64,000 nt of DNA, taken from assembly GCA_008933765.1 (NCBI GenBank), contig WBUK01000004.1, positions 124,001 through 188,000 on the forward strand. Reading direction: 5' to 3'. A model generated the notes under the pieces. It saw only the letters and a list, made by a program, of their open reading frames with translations, did not search any database and was not told the origin of the DNA. Position numbers and translations under genes: made by a program. Positions within the stretch are counted from its first letter, which is position 1. Each line of letters opens with the position of its first letter. Origin of the DNA: Ignavibacteriaceae bacterium. Its GTDB lineage: Bacteria; Bacteroidota; Ignavibacteria; Ignavibacteriales; Ignavibacteriaceae. Shown in pieces: positions 26,860-36,113 of this stretch.

Positions 26860-28239
26860 TTATTGCGGGAATTGGCGGGCGACACGCTCCGCTGTCTTGA
26901 AAGAGCTAAGAATTGAATCGCCGATCGAAACACCACCGAGGAAATTACCCGTAATAAACAACCCGGGGTTTTCGGCTTCAAAAGCGGCAATTTTCTGCAG
27001 AACATCATAATAATCGGTGTTATACTGTGGTACCGCCTTTTTCAGGCTTTTCAGTGATACGAATACGGGTTTATCTTTAGCTTTGTAAATCTCTTTTATA
27101 GTGTTAATAGCGATTTTTTTTAAGTTATCCGGTTCCATACCGATAACATCGGGATGTTTTGCCCCCCCCATAATAACGGAGAATAAAATCCTCTCTTCAG
27201 GGCATCTGCCGGTGAAGAACTCTGAAACGGGTGTAATATTCAGCACTTCTTTCTTTTCAACAGCCGGTATAAGCACGGTGTATCCTTTAAGGGTTTCTCC
27301 GAGGTCGCTTTTCAGGTAAGCAACATGTGCCTGCACAAGTGGGACATACTCAACCCGCCTGAGGGTTTGCGAAGTGCCGTCAGAAAGCCCCTGTATTGCG
27401 TCGGCTAAGGTATAAGCCGGTAGTGCCGAAACGATAAGGTCGAAATCTTCCCGTTTTATTTCACCTTTTCTGTTAATCAGAAGTGAGTAGCCACCCTTCA
27501 CATTTTTTTCAATTTTTTGAATTTCATTCAGAAAGTTAACTCTGTAGCCCAAATTTTTACCAAGCGCGGAGGTAAGGGTTTCCATCCCGTCGGTAAAACT
27601 AAAAAGCCTGCCGCTCCCCTCGAATTTGTCACTAACCGGTTGCTGCAACGGGGCTTTTTTGAAGCCTTTAATCACGCTGCCGTATTGTTGCTCTAAGCTG
27701 AATAGTTTTGGATATGCCGCTTCAATGCTAAGTTTTGAAGTGTCGCCTGCGTAAACTTCGGATGAAAAAGGCTCAATTATGTAGCTCAGAAATTCGTCGC
27801 CTAATCTTTTTTTAATAAATTCGGCAACCGCTAAGCGAGCGCCTTTGCGTGTACGCGGTATAAAAGGCTCAATAAAAAAACGAAATTTTGAACGAAATGT
27901 GAAGAGAGGAAACTTAAAAAGGTTTTCGGGGTTCATCGATATTTCGAAAAGCCGCCCGTTTATCCTGACTTGTTTACGGTTTGCCTTCTCGCCGGCATAG
28001 ATGAAACTCTCCGTAAGTTTCAATTCTTCAACCAGTTGCGGAATTAAGCCGGTGGTTTCAATCCCTGAGAACGCACCTTTATCAAGAAGGTAGTCGCTTT
28101 CTTTCACCGAGAGAATTTGCCCCCCGGGGCGGTCAAATTTTTCAAAGACCGACACCTCGAACCCCAACTTCTTCAGATAAAAAGCTGTTGCCAAACCTGA
28201 TATGCCGGCGCCCAAAATTGCCGTCTTTTTACTCTGCAT
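26860..28239 (-). CDS. hemY: Protoporphyrinogen/coproporphyrinogen oxidase
   Basis: FAD-dependent oxidase of late heme synthesis. The N-terminal dinucleotide-binding motif GAGISGLATAFYLKKLGFEVSVFEK is split by no insertion. The C-terminal FAD-contact block is GLFITGNFLGGVSIGDSILS. 459 aa, as in HemY/HemG-type enzymes. Whether it acts on protoporphyrinogen or coproporphyrinogen III (CgoX type) cannot be decided from motifs. Transcribed divergently from the M14 peptidase, with 138 bp between them. Confidence 0.92.
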   Translation of the reverse strand: MQSKKTAILGAGISGLATAFYLKKLGFEVSVFEKFDRPGGQILSVKESDYLLDKGAFSGIETTGLIPQLVEELKLTESFIYAGEKANRKQVRINGRLFEISMNPENLFKFPLFTFRSKFRFFIEPFIPRTRKGARLAVAEFIKKRLGDEFLSYIIEPFSSEVYAGDTSKLSIEAAYPKLFSLEQQYGSVIKGFKKAPLQQPVSDKFEGSGRLFSFTDGMETLTSALGKNLGYRVNFLNEIQKIEKNVKGGYSLLINRKGEIKREDFDLIVSALPAYTLADAIQGLSDGTSQTLRRVEYVPLVQAHVAYLKSDLGETLKGYTVLIPAVEKKEVLNITPVSEFFTGRCPEERILFSVIMGGAKHPDVIGMEPDNLKKIAINTIKEIYKAKDKPVFVSLKSLKKAVPQYNTDYYDVLQKIAAFEAENPGLFITGNFLGGVSIGDSILSSFKTAERVARQFPQ

Positions 28240-28377
28240 CCGATTCCGTAACTGTTATTTATTAAGATTAATAATTGACTAAGAGTATTTTTCTCTTGTT
28301 TTAAAAAATTTATCTCCCTAATTTAGAAAACTTAATCCATAATATTCTAAATATTACTAAAATTATAGAAAAGTGGA

Positions 28378-30129
28378 ATGCTTTACAATACAAATGAACA
28401 ATTTGGCGAAGAATGGCTGACACACTTCGAGAGAAGTGACTTTACAGCCACACCGTCTTATGCCGAGACGGTAGAATTTTTCCGGCAGTTGGCCGGGAAA
28501 TCTCATTATGCGAAACTTATGAATTTTGGGGTTTCGCATCAAAACAGAAACATGGTTTGCTTGGTAGTTTCCGAAACAAAGGAATTTACACCAAAAAGAA
28601 CCAGAAAAAGCCCGAAAGCTATCGTAATGATCAACAGCGGGATTCACCCCGGGGAAATCGACGGAAAAGACGCTTCGATGATGATCCTCCGGGAAATTTT
28701 AATCACAAGGGAAAAAGAGTACCTGTTAGAGAACCTAACCTTATTAGTGATTCCCGTTTTGAATGTTGACGGGCACGAAAGGTTCAGCCCGTTCAACAGA
28801 CCCAATCAATTGGGACCCGCTTACCAGGGATGGCGCACGAATGCTTTGAATCTGAACCTCAACAGAGATTTTATGAAAGCCGACAGTGCCGAAATCAAAT
28901 CTTTCCTCAGGCTTTATTCCTCCTGGGCACCCGATATGCTCATTGATACTCATGTTACTAACGGAATGGATTATCAGTATCATATCTCCTACGGGATGGA
29001 AAAACACCAAAACTTAGACAGAAGGCTGGCGATTTGGGGGAATGAAGTTTTTCTCCCAAATGTAATCGACGGTGTTGAAAGAGAAGGATGGATTACCGGT
29101 CCATACATTGAACCCGTTTCAGAGAATATCGAAGACGGTATCGCGAGCCACTCTTACGAGCCACGATTCTCTACAGGGTATGCGGCACTTCAGAACCGTC
29201 TCGCACTTCTGGTTGAGGCTCACTCACTTAAACCGTTCAAAGAAAGGGTGTTTGCTACCAAGGCGATGATTTCTGAGTCACTTGAGTTTATTAATAATAA
29301 CCACAAGGAACTGAAAGACCTCAGCAGGTTCGCAGACAGAAGATCGATTCAAAAATATTTTATTGAGAAAAAGAGATACCCGATTCTGCTCGCCGGAAAT
29401 GATGAGTGGGAGCCTCTGAACTTCAAAGGTTATAAAACCGAAGTGAAACAGAGTGATGTTACCGGTGCCGAAATGCTTACCTACACCGATGAGCCGGTCG
29501 AGTTCGAAATTAAACACTTTAACAAAATGGAAATTGCCAAAACTGTTAAGGTGCCTGATGCCTACCTGATCCCCGCTGAGCATAAATGGTTACCCAGAAT
29601 CCTGAAACTTCACGGAGTAATTTTCAAACATCTGGATAAAGAACTTGAGTTGGAAGTGGAGAAATACCGCTTTTCCAACCCTTCGTTTGCGGATGCACCG
29701 TATGAAGGCAAATTCAGAGCTTCGTTCGATGTTACTCCTTTTACAGAAACCGTTACTGTTCCGCCCGGTACTTTCTTTGTGCCGGTGAACCAGCGGACTA
29801 TTCGTGTGGTGCTTAACCTGCTGGAGCCTTTGGCGCCCGATTCTTTCGCAAGCTGGGGATATTTTAACTCGTTGTTTGAACGAAAGGAATACGCCGAAGA
29901 TTTTGTTTTCGAACCGATGGCTGCAAACATGATGGAAGAAGACAGCCGTTTGAGGGAAGATTTCTTCTTTAACCTCGAAGAGGATGAAGAGTTCAGAAAC
30001 AACCCAACTGCAAGGCTTGACTTCTTTTTCAGAAGATCACCATTTTTCAACAATAACGAAATGATTTACCCCGTTATGAAAGTTTACGACGGGAAAAGAT
30101 ATTTCAACTATTTCGACAGGTTTAAATAG
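28378..30129 (+). CDS. M14-family zinc carboxypeptidase-like protein
   Basis: Zinc metallopeptidase of the carboxypeptidase A clan. Zinc ligands: HPGE (GIHPGEIDGKD), and the third ligand His in LIDTHV. Substrate-binding LNLNRDF and the catalytic Glu in LLVEAHSLKPF are present. 583 aa; the C-terminal third (EVKQSDVTGAEM onward) is a beta-rich extension also seen in family members annotated as 'M14 peptidase'. No signal peptide with the ATG at 28378, unlike most relatives in this phylum. The upstream sequence offers no in-frame hydrophobic start, so the product may be cytoplasmic. Terminator follows. Confidence 0.9.
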   Translation: MLYNTNEQFGEEWLTHFERSDFTATPSYAETVEFFRQLAGKSHYAKLMNFGVSHQNRNMVCLVVSETKEFTPKRTRKSPKAIVMINSGIHPGEIDGKDASMMILREILITREKEYLLENLTLLVIPVLNVDGHERFSPFNRPNQLGPAYQGWRTNALNLNLNRDFMKADSAEIKSFLRLYSSWAPDMLIDTHVTNGMDYQYHISYGMEKHQNLDRRLAIWGNEVFLPNVIDGVEREGWITGPYIEPVSENIEDGIASHSYEPRFSTGYAALQNRLALLVEAHSLKPFKERVFATKAMISESLEFINNNHKELKDLSRFADRRSIQKYFIEKKRYPILLAGNDEWEPLNFKGYKTEVKQSDVTGAEMLTYTDEPVEFEIKHFNKMEIAKTVKVPDAYLIPAEHKWLPRILKLHGVIFKHLDKELELEVEKYRFSNPSFADAPYEGKFRASFDVTPFTETVTVPPGTFFVPVNQRTIRVVLNLLEPLAPDSFASWGYFNSLFERKEYAEDFVFEPMAANMMEEDSRLREDFFFNLEEDEEFRNNPTARLDFFFRRSPFFNNNEMIYPVMKVYDGKRYFNYFDRFK

Positions 30130-30159
30130 TTAATTTGTTGAAAAATCAAAATTAAATAA

Positions 30160-30192
30160 AAGGGCTGCAGACTCAGGTGTGCAGCCCTTTTT
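30160..30192 (+). terminator. Terminator after the M14 peptidase
   Basis: AAGGGCTGCA, loop, TGCAGCCCTTTTTG: a 9-10 bp GC-rich stem followed by T5. Confidence 0.88.
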
Positions 30193-30227
30193 GTTTTCGA
30201 TCTGTAAGATGAAAATCTGCTCTAAAC

Positions 30228-30626
30228 TTACTTTTTATCCACCACTTCTTTGCCGATGGGCCAAAACGACAGTTTTGCCAACTTGAAATGCTGAATTGCG
30301 AACGGGATTCCTATGATTGTGATTGCAGTAAATATTCCGGACATCACATGCCCCAGAGCTAAAACCCAACCGGCGGTACACATCCAGATTATATTTCCTG
30401 CTGACCCGAGGCAACCGGTTCCAATATCATCGTGGCCCGTTAATGTTTTGCGATCTACAATCTCTTTGCCAAAGGGCCAAAACGAAAGTTTACCGATGGT
30501 AAAGCATGCCTTGCCGAATGGGATGCCAATGACCGAGATAAACATCAAAAACCCGATGAAATACCATGCGAGACCCATCCAGAGACCTCCGCAGAAAAAC
30601 CAGATTACATTACCAAGACAACTCAT
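30228..30626 (-). CDS. yccF: YccF-domain inner membrane protein
   Basis: 132 aa with two internal YccF units. Each unit has hydrophobic helices followed by the signature IGIPFG..C..IGKLSFWPFGKE (first) and IGIPFAIQHFKLAKLSFWPI (second), linked by a short TLTGHDD segment. A small inner-membrane protein of unknown role; the family is widespread and uncharacterised. Length and motif spacing are normal. Upstream of it on the same strand is the small secreted protein at 30703 (76 bp gap), so the two could be co-transcribed. Confidence 0.92.
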   Translation of the reverse strand: MSCLGNVIWFFCGGLWMGLAWYFIGFLMFISVIGIPFGKACFTIGKLSFWPFGKEIVDRKTLTGHDDIGTGCLGSAGNIIWMCTAGWVLALGHVMSGIFTAITIIGIPFAIQHFKLAKLSFWPIGKEVVDKK

Positions 30627-30702
30627 TTTTATTTCCTTTCAATAAAAACTGAAGATTAGATTTTATACAGATGATAGGTTGTTGTTCCATTCAGCACCCT
30701 GA

Positions 30703-31155
30703 TTATTTGGTTTTCTTCATTGTGAATTCAGGTTCATTTGTTCCTTCACATGTTGCAGTTTTTGTTTTTTTATCTATAACGATGGTGTATTCCGGATTTG
30801 TATATTTATCTAACGATACTTTACACAAAATTTCGACATAGTTGCTTTTATCTTCAATAATTTTGTATGATCCTTTATAGACATACGGTTTCGATTTTCC
30901 TGCCGGTAGTTGGTACATAGTAACCTTGTTGTTTTTGGCTATTTCGAACTTGTAGTCGCACGCATCAACCATTAATTTTTGCCCACCGACATATTGAACA
31001 TTACCATACTGATCTCTCATCGGATAGCTTTCCTGGTACCCCTCGTAGGTTCCTAACAGAGCTTTTCCTAACTCTTTATTACTCCCCTTTTTCTGTGGTA
31101 AAATTGTTGACGGAATTAACAGAACCACAAATAAAAAAAATGTAATCACTCGCAT
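30703..31155 (-). CDS. Small secreted protein of unknown function
   Basis: 150 aa. Signal peptide 1-20 (TFFLFVVLLIPSTILPQ). The mature part is predicted beta-rich (alternating hydrophobic strands such as YKFEIAKNNKVTMYQL, YVYKGSYKIIED, YTIVIDKKTKTATCEG), with three cysteines. This pattern suggests a small lipocalin-like or other beta-barrel domain, but no family motif is recognised. Confidence 0.75.
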   Translation of the reverse strand: MRVITFFLFVVLLIPSTILPQKKGSNKELGKALLGTYEGYQESYPMRDQYGNVQYVGGQKLMVDACDYKFEIAKNNKVTMYQLPAGKSKPYVYKGSYKIIEDKSNYVEILCKVSLDKYTNPEYTIVIDKKTKTATCEGTNEPEFTMKKTK

Positions 31156-31534
31156 GGTGTTTCCTTATAATTTTGTGAATAAATTAAGAGAGCCGAATTT
31201 TCTCCCTTTCTGAGTGTAAACCTAATTTTGAGGGGTTACTAAAGCGATTAATTTTTGTAAAAAATTTAATTTATAGCAGATATAAGGTGCTATTTTTGAA
31301 ATGGGATGCTATCTTTTATTTGGAGTACAATTTTAGAAATGGGAAGTTATTTTCGATTTGGGGTACAGTCAACGAGGTACATTGGAAATTTTTACTGAAA
31401 CGGTAAACTGTTAAATAAAAAAAACCGTCTCAAAAATCGAAGCGGTTAAACAATTTATAAACAGTGTTTAATAAAACACTAACAGGGTCTCAAGTTTGGA
31501 AGATAAGCGAACCACTTAGAAACTTGTCTGAGGT
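31156..31534. other. Intergenic region with minus-strand terminator
   Basis: No gene. Contains a weak duplication (ggtgctatttttgaaatggga / caattttagaaatgggaag around 31287-31345) and the terminator of the DprA-like gene at 31415-31447. Confidence 0.6.
31415..31447 (-). terminator. Terminator of the RecQ-ComF/DprA unit
   Basis: On the minus strand AACCG(C)TTC, loop, GAG(A)CGGTT followed by TTTTTTTT. The stem has a mismatch, but the T-run is long. It lies 88 bp after the DprA-like stop. Confidence 0.7.
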
Positions 31535-32491
31535 TCACTCAAACAATGATGGTGTTTCAAGTTTAAGTTCTTTCTGTTTATCCGTTGCTGCGCTTTCCGG
31601 GGGCGATATTTCATCCCCTTTAATATCCACGGGTATTGCTCCTTTTTTTAACAGTTCATTATTTGCGTTGTTTTCATCCTTTTCAGCCACACGAACGAAA
31701 ATTTTTCTGCCGCGTCTAAGCCCGTCGTTTACGCCTTCCCAAGTGCCGCCTTTATTAGCAGATTGTGCAACGAAAATATCTTCAGCCAAGCCGTAAATTA
31801 TTGGGTTACGCGCCATGGCTAAACCAACTGACCAGCGTGCTTTTGGGAAAAAAGTGCTGACGACCAAAACATCACCCTCAGTAATTTTTTGATAATATTT
31901 TTTTATGCCTGAGTTAAAAGTCATAATTCCCTGCGGGAGAACAATAATGCTTCGCCCGTTCGCTTCAAGAGTGCTGTCCAATGCGCGCTGATCAACTCCT
32001 TTTGCAAACCCACTTACCACAACCTTAAAATTTTTTGCTGCCTGCCTGCAGACATTATCAGTAAACTCATAAGAGATTTCAGAGGCATCTCGGGAGCCGA
32101 CAACAGCAATCGAACTTTCCGCCAAAATCTGCCTGTTTCCTTTGATATAAAGAAGTGGCGGTGAGGCTGCAGTTTTCATATTATTTTTCAGGGTTTTCGA
32201 ATAATCCGGTGAGTTTAACGGAAGAATCTCAAAACCTTGAGAGTATAAATCTTCAACCATAAATGCAAGGTTAGGCAGTTCTTTCTCAGCCGAACGAATG
32301 GTGTTTATATCGTTATTGCCTAACGCAAATTTTTCACTCATTTCAGAATTACTCAAACCTATAAATTCCGAAAGTAAAAGCCCCTCATTATGCAGAATAT
32401 CAACCAAAAGCCTGTTGGTTTTCTCAGTACCCCACCTCGGAAGATAATGGGCGAAAGCTAACCAGTATGGAAGTTCTTTTTCATAGTTCAT
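31535..32491 (-). CDS. DprA/Smf-like nucleotide-binding protein
   Basis: 318 aa with the DprA Rossmann-like core: [63 protein letters not shown], then [28 protein letters not shown]. Canonical DprA binds ssDNA and loads RecA during transformation. Here the gene overlaps the RecQ-ComF fusion by 4 bp (ATGA) and lacks the C-terminal winged helix of housekeeping DprA; its tail is charged and ends [15 protein letters not shown]. Paired DprA and phosphoribosyltransferase genes are known from the ShosTA toxin-antitoxin/anti-phage pair, so a conflict role is at least as likely as competence. The region is AT-rich relative to its neighbours. Confidence 0.85.
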   Translation of the reverse strand: MNYEKELPYWLAFAHYLPRWGTEKTNRLLVDILHNEGLLLSEFIGLSNSEMSEKFALGNNDINTIRSAEKELPNLAFMVEDLYSQGFEILPLNSPDYSKTLKNNMKTAASPPLLYIKGNRQILAESSIAVVGSRDASEISYEFTDNVCRQAAKNFKVVVSGFAKGVDQRALDSTLEANGRSIIVLPQGIMTFNSGIKKYYQKITEGDVLVVSTFFPKARWSVGLAMARNPIIYGLAEDIFVAQSANKGGTWEGVNDGLRRGRKIFVRVAEKDENNANNELLKKGAIPVDIKGDEISPPESAATDKQKELKLETPSLFE

Positions 32492-34503
32492 GAATCATGT
32501 CCTATCGTTTTTGCAATTACTAAAGGTGAAATTACTTTCGCACCATATTGAGTAAGCATTCTGCCGAGTTCTTTTATTGTGGCACCACTGTCAAAAATAT
32601 CATCAATCAGCAAAATAGATTTACCCATAATCTCGTTCTGATTAATCAGTGAGAAAGCATTTTTCACATTATCTGTTTTTAAAATATTAGTCTTAAATCT
32701 CTTTTGAGATTCTGTGTCTCGAGTTTTAATTATCCCCTCGGAAACCGGAATATTTAAGAGCTTGCCAAGCCGCTGACAAAAGTTTTTTACCAAATCACCG
32801 GACACCGTAGAAGGGACAAACATAATAAGATCAAAATCTGAGTTTTTAAAGGCGTGTTTAAACGCTTTTTCGGCAACTCTAATTAAATAATCGGGAAAAT
32901 TTCCACCTTGTTCATATTTGCACTGATGCAGTATTTTACCAACTCTTGAGAGGCCATAGTAAGAAGCAGCAACCCCATCAGTTAGGTTGCTCTTGGTAGT
33001 GGCAACCTCAAGAACCGGGAAAAAGCCATCCTTAAACAATTCCAATTTATCAAGAAGTTCGGGCGATGAAACCGGCTTATTTAAAAATCCAATATCATTA
33101 TCACATTTTCCGCACGCAGCCTCGTGTTTGTCACCAAGAAATTCACAAAGATAATTCATTCTACAGCCGGATATATTAATATAATCCAACATCTTTTCAA
33201 ATTCGTTCAATTTTTGTTTCTTTTGGTTTTCAAATTCTTCTGTATTGAGTGCGGGTGCACCAAAACGGTATTCATACTTTTTGCGATTCCCAACCTTAAC
33301 TTCGTGAATTATATTTTGGTCTGATAAATCAGCAATTATAACCCTAATCTGAGTAAGAGGGGTGTTCAGCTTCCTTGAGATGTCATAAAGCCCCAGGCTT
33401 TCGGTCTTAAGTGCTCCGATTACCTGATGGTATTTACTTAAATCCGGTTTAGCAGATTCAATAAACGACCTCGGCAGCGACAAATCGTCTTTCGGATTAA
33501 ATAACAAAACAATAAATGTTTTCTTCCCATCTCTGCCGGCTCGCCCAATTTCCTGATAATAATGGATCGGAGAAACCGGCACTTGGGTATGAATAATAAA
33601 TCTTATATCCGGTTTATCCAATCCCATCCCAAGCGCATTTGTCGAAACAATACATTTGAACTTATTATCCTTAAGCGCATTTTCAATCCTGACTCTGCTT
33701 TCCGGGTCCATGCCTGCATTGTATTGAGCCGCATTGATACCGGAAAAGTTTAACCAATTACAGTAAATGTAAGTATCCACCCTTGTGCCTGTGTAAATAA
33801 GCCCTGTACCTTCAAAATTATTTAAATTTTTTGCCAACCAGATCATTTTGTCATCATTCGAGTCGGTTTTGATTACAAATAAATGAAGATTGTTTCGAAT
33901 CAAATTTCCTCGAACGGAAGAAATCTCTCCTCCGATTTGAGATTTAATATCTTCTTCTACCCTCTTCGTTGCAGTTGCAGTTGTAGCAAGAACAGGGAAA
34001 TTCTGGGGTAATAATTTTACCAGATTAATGATTCTTTTAAAAGAAGGACGAAAATCATGCCCCCAGACAGAGATGCAATGCGCTTCATCTACGACAACCA
34101 TCGAGATATTTATCTTTCGCACCGTGTCAATCCAGTCGATGTTTTCCATTCTTTCAGGAGCGATGTATAAAATTTTAAGATTGTTCTTTTCGGCCTCTTC
34201 AAGAATAGATTTATTTTCTTCAGGTGTTTGATTAGAGTTAATACAATTTGCAGAAATTCCTAATGATTGCAATTTTTGTACTTGGTCTCTCATCAATGCA
34301 ATAAGAGGCGAAAAAACGACAGTAATACCGTTGAACATGGTTGCCGGAAATTGGAAGCACAGCGATTTACCAAACCCTGTTTTTTCAATCAAAAGAACTT
34401 TTTCGCCACGGAATAGCTTTTGAATGACCGTCCATTGTGTATCGTAAAACGATTTTATGGAGAACCGTTCGGAAAGAATTTTTTCTGCTGCTGTACGATC
34501 CAT
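32488..34503 (-). CDS. RecQ-type helicase fused to a ComF-type phosphoribosyltransferase
   Basis: 671 aa, two modules. Residues 1-450 are a superfamily 2 RecQ helicase: Walker A KTGFGKS (Lys46), [36 protein letters not shown], then a RecQ zinc cluster (CRMNYLCEF...HEAACGKCD) and winged-helix-like part. No HRDC domain. Residues 490-671 are a ComFC-like phosphoribosyltransferase: DLIMFVPST, the [10 protein letters not shown] segment (the family's R.T..Q box), NVKNAF, and the PRPP-binding [13 protein letters not shown] with the Asp pair near 634. The gene overlaps the DprA-like gene by ATGA. The fusion unites functions that in competence loci are separate (helicase ComFA, ComFC, DprA). Confidence 0.9.
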   Translation of the reverse strand: MDRTAAEKILSERFSIKSFYDTQWTVIQKLFRGEKVLLIEKTGFGKSLCFQFPATMFNGITVVFSPLIALMRDQVQKLQSLGISANCINSNQTPEENKSILEEAEKNNLKILYIAPERMENIDWIDTVRKINISMVVVDEAHCISVWGHDFRPSFKRIINLVKLLPQNFPVLATTATATKRVEEDIKSQIGGEISSVRGNLIRNNLHLFVIKTDSNDDKMIWLAKNLNNFEGTGLIYTGTRVDTYIYCNWLNFSGINAAQYNAGMDPESRVRIENALKDNKFKCIVSTNALGMGLDKPDIRFIIHTQVPVSPIHYYQEIGRAGRDGKKTFIVLLFNPKDDLSLPRSFIESAKPDLSKYHQVIGALKTESLGLYDISRKLNTPLTQIRVIIADLSDQNIIHEVKVGNRKKYEYRFGAPALNTEEFENQKKQKLNEFEKMLDYINISGCRMNYLCEFLGDKHEAACGKCDNDIGFLNKPVSSPELLDKLELFKDGFFPVLEVATTKSNLTDGVAASYYGLSRVGKILHQCKYEQGGNFPDYLIRVAEKAFKHAFKNSDFDLIMFVPSTVSGDLVKNFCQRLGKLLNIPVSEGIIKTRDTESQKRFKTNILKTDNVKNAFSLINQNEIMGKSILLIDDIFDSGATIKELGRMLTQYGAKVISPLVIAKTIGHDS

Positions 34504-34567
34504 ATATTTCTCTGTTTTTTATTTTGTGATAAATAAAATATTCCGCTTTATTTTCTGTTAAGATATT

Positions 34568-34639
34568 TACCCGTGATTTAAGTTTTACCCGTGGTTTAAG
34601 TTTTATCTAAATTTTTAGTTTTACCCGTGATTTAAGTTT
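34568..34639. repeat. Four-copy 18-bp tandem array
   Basis: Units tacccgtgatttaagttt start at 34568, 34586, 34604 (diverged) and 34622, strictly 18 bp apart, in the gap between hflX and the recQ-comF gene. Confidence 0.85.
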
Positions 34640-34725
34640 TGTTACCGGTAAACAGCGCCGGCAAAAGGGGTTGTAAAATCAGGCATATTTTTCACCTCTA
34701 CTGTGTAAAACCACAATTAACAAAC

Positions 34726-35988
34726 TCAACCCTCAGCTAAGCGTTTGATTTTTTGGGAGCTTACTTTATCCGCCCGGAATTTAACAACAATTTTGTCATC
34801 TTCGTATTTAAGTTCGTTCACTTTTGCAAGGCTGTGAATTGTAGCAACTAAACCTGATTGTGCGTAAGAAAGCTCCAGCAGTTCATCCCCAAACTTTGAT
34901 TCTATAATATCACGAATCATGTTTTTCAGCTCTTCTATCCGGAAACCACGCACCGCCGAAACAATCACAACATTTTCATATTTCCGGTTTACAAACTCAA
35001 TTCTTTCCTTCTCCTCAAGAATATCCACTTTGTTGAAAACATGCAGCAGTACTTTATCTTCGAAGTGCAAATCTTTCAAAGTCTGGTTAACCACACTGAT
35101 GTGATCTTCATAAAACGGATGGGTTATGTCCACCACATGCAGTAAAATATCAGCATCGCGCACCTCGTTAAGCGTGCTTTTGAATGACGCAACCAAATGT
35201 GCCGGCAATTTCCTGATAAATCCAACCGTATCACTAAGCAATGCAGTGTGGGTTTTATCCACACGAAATACCCGGGTGGTCGAGTCAAGCGTAGCAAACA
35301 ATTTATCTTCGGCAAAAACATCAGATTCGGTAAGAAGGTTAAAAATGGTGGACTTCCCCGCATTAGTGTAGCCGACAAGTGAAATCTTCACCATATCTTT
35401 CCGGTTTTTCACCTGAATTTCACGGTTGGTTTCAATCTCTTTCAACTTTGCGGTAAGCATAGCAATCCGGTCGCGGATAATACGGCGGTCTGTTTCAATC
35501 TGTGTTTCACCGGGTCCCTTAGTGCCGATACCACCGTACTGTTTTGAAAGGTGAGTCCACGCACGGGTAAGCCGCGGCAGCATATATTTCAGCTGCGCCA
35601 GTTCCACCTGCGTTTTAGCTTCTTTCGTTCTGGCACGGGAAGCAAAAATATCGAGAATCAGCCCGCTTCTGTCAACCACTTTTTTGTTGAACAGGTTGCT
35701 TAGGTTTCTCATCTGAATGGTAGAAAGGTCGTCATCAAACACAATCAGGTCTATTTCATTCGGCTCAATCAGCGCTAAAATTTCTTCAGCTTTACCTTTC
35801 CCGACATAAAACGCCACATCCAACCGTTGGCGGTCTTGCATAATTTTAATAATAGTTTCACCACCTGCGGTAGCCAGCAGTTCTTCAAGTTCGTCGATAT
35901 GTTCCTGTGCTTCTTCGCGGGGCGTCTGCCCGATACGCACCCCGACTAAAATAGCCCGTTCCGTTTTTTTTACTTTTATGTCAATCAA
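34726..35988 (-). CDS. hflX: Ribosome-associated GTPase HflX
   Basis: 420 aa. The N-terminal HflX domain (ERAILVGV, GKAEEILAL, FDDDLSTIQMRNL), the Gly-rich linker GGIGTKGPGETQIETDRR and the GTPase domain (G1 GYTNAGKST, G3 DTVGF, G4 NKVD, G5 SAVRG) are in canonical order. It splits or rescues stalled ribosomes under stress. The start is a TTG at 35986-35988; no ATG lies near the conserved N-terminus. Upstream of it lie short C/T-rich degenerate repeats (cttctccaattatcag-like, 36000-36095). Confidence 0.95.
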   Translation of the reverse strand: MIDIKVKKTERAILVGVRIGQTPREEAQEHIDELEELLATAGGETIIKIMQDRQRLDVAFYVGKGKAEEILALIEPNEIDLIVFDDDLSTIQMRNLSNLFNKKVVDRSGLILDIFASRARTKEAKTQVELAQLKYMLPRLTRAWTHLSKQYGGIGTKGPGETQIETDRRIIRDRIAMLTAKLKEIETNREIQVKNRKDMVKISLVGYTNAGKSTIFNLLTESDVFAEDKLFATLDSTTRVFRVDKTHTALLSDTVGFIRKLPAHLVASFKSTLNEVRDADILLHVVDITHPFYEDHISVVNQTLKDLHFEDKVLLHVFNKVDILEEKERIEFVNRKYENVVIVSAVRGFRIEELKNMIRDIIESKFGDELLELSYAQSGLVATIHSLAKVNELKYEDDKIVVKFRADKVSSQKIKRLAEG

Positions 35989-36113
35989 ATTATTGTCGTC
36001 GCTTCTCCAATTATCAGTTTTCCAATTCTTGCTTCCCTCACCTCTCGCTTCCCCATTCTCACTTCTTCAATTCTTGCTTTTCCAATTATCATTAACTCAA
36101 AAACTTAAAAAAC

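Noticed and set aside
31535..34503. Calling the pair ShosTA
   Set aside because: Only the PRTase/DprA pairing is shared; the RecQ fusion is extra and function is unproven.
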